Below are positions 58,851 to 64,000 of a stretch of 64,000 nt of DNA, one piece after another. The position numbers and the translations under genes are program-made. The stretch comes from Dyella jiangningensis (GTDB taxonomy: Bacteria; Pseudomonadota; Gammaproteobacteria; Xanthomonadales; Rhodanobacteraceae). Where the stretch lies: assembly GCF_003264855.1 (NCBI RefSeq), contig NZ_NFZS01000001.1, positions 310,001 through 374,000 of the forward strand, written 5' to 3'. The notes beneath the pieces are model-generated. The model did no database searches, was not told the origin of the DNA, and was given only the letters and a program-made list of their open reading frames with translations. The stretch's first letter is position 1. The number at the start of each line of letters is the position of its first letter.

Positions 58851-58866
58851 TGTGATCCCGGTCACA
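58851..58866. promoter_or_regulatory. Consensus CRP/Clp binding site abutting the sigma-54 promoter
   Basis: TGTGA-TCCCGG-TCACA is a perfect TGTGA-N6-TCACA palindrome, centred about 35 nt upstream of the inferred start and directly next to the -24 element. In Xanthomonadales this motif is recognised by Clp, the CRP homologue that responds to cyclic di-GMP in Xanthomonas. Confidence 0.82.
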
Positions 58867-58885
58867 GAAACGGCCACCTGGCCGA

Positions 58886-58985
58886 AAGTGAGACCTGATT
58901 GTTAAGGAGAAGTGACATTTAAGTGAGCCGTAATAGGTCACTTCCGGCGTGCCAAAAGGGGCCCAATGTGCAAATTGGGTCACAT
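58886..58985. promoter_or_regulatory. Array of AAGTGA motifs, candidate enhancer sites
   Basis: AAGTGAG (58886-58892), AAGTGAC (58910-58916) and AAGTGAG (58921-58927) are direct copies; GTCACTT (58937-58943) and GTCACAT (58979-58985) are inverted copies. They lie about 60-165 nt upstream of the inferred sigma-54 start, the usual distance for an enhancer-binding activator. Confidence 0.5.
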
Positions 58986-59052
58986 TTTCGGAGCCGTCTG
59001 ATGTCAAAAGGCCTCAAGTTTTTCCGTTGACGTGCCGATACACCACGCCACG

Positions 59053-59115
59053 TGTCAAGCTTGCTTGACATTGGCATCGGGCGACCGTAGCCTCGCTGTC
59101 AAGGCAACTTGACAG
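59053..59115 (+). promoter_or_regulatory. Promoter with twin palindromic operators for the XRE cassette
   Basis: Operator 1 is TGTCAAGC-TT-GCTTGACA (59053-59070). Operator 2 is CTGTCAAG-GCAA-CTTGACAG (59096-59115). Their centres are 44 bp apart. The -35 TTGACA (59065-59070) is the right arm of operator 1; the -10 TAGCCT (59088-59093) follows after 17 bp; operator 2 covers the start of transcription. This suits autorepression by the XRE protein of the cassette. Confidence 0.75.
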
Positions 59116-59152
59116 TCATGGCGGCCGGCCTAGGCCAACCGGGGGAGACGGC

Positions 59153-59761
59153 ATGGGAACAACGGACACGCGATGGCTGCCGCCAATGCATGCCTGGCCG
59201 GCATGGGGACGCTGGCTGGCCATGGCGACCACCGGTGCGTTGCTGGCCGCTGGTTTCTGGCTCATCACGCTAAGCGGCGCCGCGCGGGTACTGGGCCTGG
59301 CCCTGCTCGCCGCGGGTATTCCCCTCTCGGTCCACGTGGGGCGAGCCGCGCGCCGGGAGCGCAGCCGCACCGTCGAGCATCGTTACGCCCGTCAATTCAT
59401 GCCCGCCATGCTCGTCTACATGGTGGTCATGCTCTATGTGTGGCCGATGCAGAAGACCATGGAACCCGGCCTGCTGAAGGTGGCGGCGGCGCTGCTGCCC
59501 GTGGTGCCGATCGCCTGGCTGATCGTCGCCTCCATCCGCTATGTGCTGGGCCATGACGAACTGGAGCGGCGCCAGCATTTGGAAGCGCTTGCCATCGGCG
59601 TTGCGATCGTCAGCGTGGCCAGCATGGTGCTGGGTTTCCTGGCGGCGGCGAAGCTCATCGTCGTCGATGCATCGCTGGCGCTGCTGCTGATCTACCCCGC
59701 GCTGAGCATCACGTATGGCATGACGCATTGCGTGCTGGTCTGGCGCGGCCGCGCGGAATGA
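59153..59761 (+). CDS. Integral membrane protein of the XRE cassette
   Basis: 202 residues with about six helices in pairs (residues 20-40, 43-58, 80-97, 105-125, 140-165 and 168-195) and a basic loop, GRAARRERSRTVEHRYARQF. No enzymatic motif is seen. It resembles DUF2178-like proteins that sit next to small XRE regulators and may control their activity. GGGGGAG precedes ATG 59153. Its stop overlaps the XRE start (ATGA). Confidence 0.8.
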   Translation: MGTTDTRWLPPMHAWPAWGRWLAMATTGALLAAGFWLITLSGAARVLGLALLAAGIPLSVHVGRAARRERSRTVEHRYARQFMPAMLVYMVVMLYVWPMQKTMEPGLLKVAAALLPVVPIAWLIVASIRYVLGHDELERRQHLEALAIGVAIVSVASMVLGFLAAAKLIVVDASLALLLIYPALSITYGMTHCVLVWRGRAE

Positions 59762-59952
59762 ACAATCGCGTGCGCGAGCTTCGCAGCGAACATGGCTGGT
59801 CGCAGGCCGACCTGGCCGAACGGCTGGACGTGTCGCGGCAGACCGTGAACGCGATCGAGACCGGCAAGTACGACCCGAGCCTGCCACTGGCGTTCAAGAT
59901 CGCCCGGCTGTTCGGGCTTTCCATCGAATCGATCTTCGAGCCCGCGCCATGA
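59758..59952 (+). CDS. Small XRE family transcriptional regulator
   Basis: 64 residues, essentially one helix-turn-helix: NRVRELRSEHGWSQADLAERLDVSRQTVNAIETGKYDPSLPLAFKIARLFGLSIESIFEP. This is the compact YozG/HTH_3 type found beside multi-pass membrane proteins. The overlap ATGA with the membrane-protein gene shows translational coupling. It is the natural ligand for the twin palindromes 640 nt upstream. Confidence 0.93.
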   Translation: MNNRVRELRSEHGWSQADLAERLDVSRQTVNAIETGKYDPSLPLAFKIARLFGLSIESIFEPAP

Positions 59953-60005
59953 GCGGCGAAGGGCCCGTTACCGTGCAACCCGAATGGACCGAGGGGTAAG
60001 CAGAC

Positions 60006-61579
60006 ATGGCAATCCAAGGGCGAACTGCCCTGCGCATAGGCATCGTGGCCGTTGGCCTTGCCGCGTTGGGATGGAACCACTTCCGCGCGCGCATGGCGAA
60101 AACGACGGATGCGGATGAAACCGCCGTCACCGCACCGGCATCGGCGGCCCAGCCCGCCAAACCGCAGACCTGGCGACTGGGCTCGGTCACGCTCACGCCG
60201 TGCGAGCTGGGTCAACCCAACAGCGGGCTTTCCACCGCCGCGTGGTGCGCACCGTTCGAGGTGCCAGAGAACCGCGACGATCCGCAGAGCCGCAAGATCA
60301 AGCTCAAGCTCGCGGTGATCCGCAGCAGCGCACAGGTGGCCAGCAAGGACATGCTCGTGATGCTTGCCGGCGGCCCCGGCCAGGCGGCGACGGAATCGTG
60401 GCCGGGCGTGTCTACCGCGTTGCAGCCGCTCACCGCGCATCGCCATGTGGTGTTGCTCGACCAGCGTGGCACCGGCGGTTCCCATCCCCTTACCTGCAAG
60501 GACGAAAGCGCGGGCCCCGAAGGTGGTGCCGACGCGCTCGATGAGCGACCCGAGAAGGAACGCGAAGAAACCCAGCGCTGCCTCAAGCTGCTCGCGGACA
60601 AGGCCGATCCGCGCTACTACACCACCACCGTCGCCGCGCAGGATCTCGAAGACGTGCGCAGGGCGCTCGGTGCGCCGACCTTCGATCTCGTGGGCGTGTC
60701 CTACGGCACGCGCATGGCGCAGCAGTACACCATGCGTTATCCCCAGGCCGTGCGCAGCCTGGTGCTCGATGGTGTGGTGCCAAACGAGCTGGTGCTGGGC
60801 GAAGACTTCGCGCAGAACCTCGACGCCGCGCTGAAGGCGCAGTTCGCGCGCTGCGAAACGGACGAGGCCTGCCGCAAGCGCTTCAACGATCCGTACCAGA
60901 CGCTGTACCAGCTGCGCGATGCCTTGCGTGCCAATCCGCACGTGGTGAGCTTTCGCGATCCGCAGAACTACCAGAGTGTGCAGCGCGTGCTGAGCGAGGC
61001 GTCGCTTGCCAGTGTGGTGCGCATGTTCGCCTATACGCCGCTCACGGCGGCGCTGTTGCCGCTGTCCATCGATGCGGCCGCGCACGGCGATGTCGGTCCG
61101 CTGCTCGGCCAGGCCAAGCTGCTGTCGGGTGACCTGTCCGACACCATGAACGGCGGCATGCAGCTCTCGGTGATCTGCAGCGAAGACGCCGAACTGCTCA
61201 CGCCGCGCCCGCAGGATGCGCACACCATCCTCGGCACGCGCATGATCGACACGCTGCAGAACGTCTGCTCGGTGTGGCCCAAGGGCACGCGCCCGGATGA
61301 TTTCCACCAGCCGCTGAAGACCGACAAGCCGGTGCTGCTGCTCTCGGGTGAGTTCGACCCGGTGACGCCGCCGCGCTATGGCGAGCAGGTGGCCAAGAAC
61401 CTGACGAACTCACGCCATCTCGTGCTCAACGGCCAGGGGCACAACGTGATGAACGCAGGCTGCGCACCGCAGGTCATCAAGCACTTCATCGAAGAGCAGA
61501 AGCCCGCGGCGCTGGATGTGAAGTGCCTGGAGCGCCTGCGCGCCACGCCGATGTTCATCGACTTCAACGGAGCCACGCC

Positions 61580-61583
<4 letters not shown>
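60006..61583 (+). CDS. Alpha/beta hydrolase with TAP-like C-terminal domain
   Basis: 525 residues with an N-terminal membrane anchor or signal (IGIVAVGLAALGWNHF). Hydrolase core: LVMLAGGPGQAATESWPGV (oxyanion HGGPG-type), VVLLDQRGTGGSHPL, nucleophile in LVGVSYGTRMAQQYTMRYP (G-V-S-Y-G), Asp in LLLSGEFDPVTPP and His in LNGQGHNVM. This is the tripeptidyl aminopeptidase/proline iminopeptidase-like group. It is periplasmic or membrane-bound. Its stop overlaps the ATPase start (ATGA), tying the enzyme to the ABC transporter. Confidence 0.88.
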
Positions 61584-62310
<727 letters not shown>

Positions 62311-62314
<4 letters not shown>

Positions 62315-63519
62315 ACATGCCTACCACGCTGTCGATCGGTCGCACGCGCGCCTTCCTCACCGTCTTCCTCAAGGAAGTGAGGGAAAACCTGCGCGACCGC
62401 CGCACGCTCACCAGTGCGTTTCTCACCGGACCGCTGCTCGGCCCCATCATCCTGGTGATGCTGCTCAACATCACGCTCAACCGCGAGTTCGACAAGGCGG
62501 AAAAACCACTGTCGGTGCCGGTCATCGGCGCGGACTATGCGCCCAACCTCATCGCCGCGCTGAAGGTGGACGGCATCGTGCCAAAGCCGCCCATCGCCAA
62601 CCCGGAGCTGGCCGTGCGCAAGCAAGATGCCGACGTGGTGCTGCGCATCTCGCCGGACTACGGCAACGCATGGCGCAAGGGCGAGCCGGTGCAGGTGGAG
62701 TTGATCTACGACTCCTCGCAGCGCGATGCGAACACGGCGGTCGCGCGCGTGAGCCAGTTGGTGGAAACCTATGCGCGCCAGCAGGGTGCGATGCGGCTTG
62801 TAGCGCGCGGCCTGTCGCCCGGCACGGCCTGGCCGGTGATCGCCGCCAAGCGCGACCAGGCCACGGCTCAGGCGCGCGCGGCGCTGATGTTCTCCATCCT
62901 GCCGTACTTCTTCGTGCTCACCGTGTTCATGGGCGGCATGTATCTGGCGATCGACCTCACCGCCGGCGAGCGTGAGCGTCAGTCGCTCGAACCGCTGTTC
63001 GCCAATCCCGTGCCACGCTGGAAGATCCTTGCCGGCAAGCTGGCGGCGATCTGCGTGTTTTCGGCGGCGAGCCTGCTCATCTCGCTGGCGGCTTTCGCCG
63101 TGGTGGGGCGTTTCCTGCCCACCGAGAAGCTGGGCATGGAGCTGGACCTCGGCCTGAACTTCGCCAGCCGCGTGCTGCTGCTGATGCTGCCGCTGATCGT
63201 GCTGCTGGCCGCGCTGCAGTCCTTGGTCGCCGCCTTCGCCAAGAGCTATCGCGAGGCGCAGACCTATGTGTCGCTGCTGATGTTCGTGCCGGTGATCCCA
63301 AGCATCCTGCTCTCCACCATGCCGATCAAGGCGCAGGCCTGGATGTACGCCGTGCCGCTGCTCGGCCAGCACCTGGGCATCATGCAGCTGCTGCGCGGCG
63401 ATGGCGTCGATGCGCAACAACTGGGGCTGTGCCTGCTGGGCAGTCTGGCGGCCGCCGTGCTGGGCGTGCTGGTGACGGCGCGGCTGTATCAGTCGGAGCG
63501 CCTGGCGATTTCTGGCTGA
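62311..63519 (+). CDS. ABC-2 permease, NatB-like
   Basis: 402 residues. One N-terminal helix, then a large periplasmic domain (about 50-190, VPVIGADYAPNLIAALKVDGIVPKPP), then five or six helices with LTAGERERQSLEPLFANPVPRWKILAGKLAAI, the cytoplasmic coupling segment typical of NatB. The domain architecture matches NatB-type Na+ or drug exporters. It probably forms the exporter with the preceding ATPase; substrate unknown. The gene ends just before family-B repeats. Confidence 0.9.
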
Positions 63520-63530
63520 CGCTTGTCTTC

Positions 63531-63660
63531 CTCTCCCCTCTGGGGAGAGGACTGAGGTGAGGGGCGGGTGCTCGCGGCAGGGTTTCATCGAAGCCCGCTC
63601 AGACCTGCGCCACCGCAAGATCGCCCCCTCACCCCAACCCTCTCCCCCAAGGGGAGAGGG
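63531..63660. repeat. Inverted pair of family-B repeats
   Basis: A forward copy (CCTCTCCCC...GGGGAGAGG...GAGGTGAGGGG) at 63531-63578 faces a reverse copy at 63624-63660 (CCCCTCACCCC, then CTCTCCCCC...GGGGAGAGGG). They fill the gap after the ABC permease gene and may act as its 3' end. Confidence 0.78.
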
Positions 63661-63706
63661 AGCTCTCTCGCGGTAACATGGCTTTTTCTCCCTCCGGGAC
63701 ATCGCC

Positions 63707-64000
63707 ATGCGCCGCCACCTGCTCGCCCTGAGCCTCGTCGCCACCCTCGCCGGTTGCAGTTCGCACGACAACGCCAACATGGCGCAGGCCCCCGCACCAG
63801 CCCCCGCAGCCACCGTGCCGGCGGTGCCGCCGCCGTCCACCGACGCCGACAATGCCGCGCAGCGCATGGCCAACTACGCCACGGTCAGGCTCACCGCCGA
63901 TCTCTCCAGCTTCGACGACAAGCAGAAGCAGATGATCGCGCTGCTGGTGCAGGCGGCCGACGTCACCAACGCCATCTACTGGAAGCAGTCGTGGGGCGAC
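63707..64000 (+). CDS. Lipoprotein, probable M49-like dipeptidyl peptidase (3' partial)
   Basis: 98 residues are seen from ATG 63707 to the right edge; the frame stays open. The signal peptide has a lipobox LATLAGCSS. A Pro/Ala-rich linker follows, then RLTADLSSFDDKQKQMIALLVQAADVTNAIYWKQSWGD. That last segment resembles the start of M49-type (DPP III-like) zinc peptidases of Xanthomonadales. The catalytic motif would lie beyond the window, so the assignment is tentative. Confidence 0.6.
   Translation, partial: MRRHLLALSLVATLAGCSSHDNANMAQAPAPAPAATVPAVPPPSTDADNAAQRMANYATVRLTADLSSFDDKQKQMIALLVQAADVTNAIYWKQSWGD

Overview
The window is GC-rich (about two-thirds G+C) chromosomal DNA, densely coding, with good Shine-Dalgarno sequences and many translationally coupled gene pairs. 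The gene content (sugar porter, DbpA helicase, class Ia ribonucleotide reductase, secreted M13, M28 and DPP-IV peptidases, glutaminyl cyclase, chaperone-usher pili) and short repeats built on TGTAGGAGCGC...GTGCGCGA suggest a gammaproteobacterium of the Xanthomonadales, probably Rhodanobacteraceae (Dyella, Luteibacter or Rhodanobacter-like). That placement is inference. I saw no rRNA, tRNA, CRISPR array, prophage or transposase. Both ends cut through genes: norB on the left and a lipoprotein on the right.

Layout. 0-6.7 kb: quinol-type nitric oxide reductase with a strong terminator, a dihaem cytochrome c4, a nucleoside deoxyribosyltransferase, an MscS channel, and an ECF sigma factor with a C-terminal SnoaL-like domain next to an ABM monooxygenase. 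6.9-11 kb: a eukaryote-type phosphosignalling block, in which PP2C phosphatase and LysM/TPR lipoprotein converge on an FHA protein and a transmembrane Ser/Thr kinase. 11.4-20.4 kb: GST, Lrp/AsnC and LysR regulators, aldo/keto reductase, amidohydrolase, DPP-IV. 20.6-23.2 kb: BlaI/BlaR1-type pair with two operator dyads. 23.5-25.8 kb: SPFH lipoprotein and two tandem bacteriohaemerythrins, each with an FNR/Dnr-type box 59 nt upstream of its start. 25.8-30 kb: nrdA, a 75-aa KTSC-like gene and nrdB, behind a promoter, two DnaA-box-like sites and a class I cobalamin riboswitch. 30-47.9 kb: antiporter, TonB-like protein, M13 peptidase, YceI/GST/SRPBCC operon, epimerase/cupin, flavoprotein with divergent ArsR, membrane ClpP-like protein with DUF2167, M28 peptidase, glutaminyl cyclase, DbpA and a sugar porter. 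48.0-49.5 kb: repeat-rich DNA without credible genes. 49.5-52.9 kb: RluF, ABC-2 exporter, ferredoxin-NADP reductase. 53-58.7 kb: chaperone-usher pilus operon. 59.1-63.5 kb: a tightly coupled cassette of membrane protein, XRE regulator, alpha/beta hydrolase and NatAB-type ABC transporter.

How the parts work together. Nitric oxide reductase and FNR/Dnr-controlled haemerythrins point to low-oxygen or NO physiology. The riboswitch should shut off the B12-independent reductase when cobalamin is present, which predicts a B12-dependent class II reductase elsewhere in the genome. The pilin gene has a consensus sigma-54 promoter, an abutting CRP/Clp palindrome and an upstream array of AAGTGA motifs, so piliation appears tied to an enhancer-binding activator and to Clp/CRP. 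The kinase, phosphatase and FHA genes look like one self-contained reversible phosphorylation circuit.
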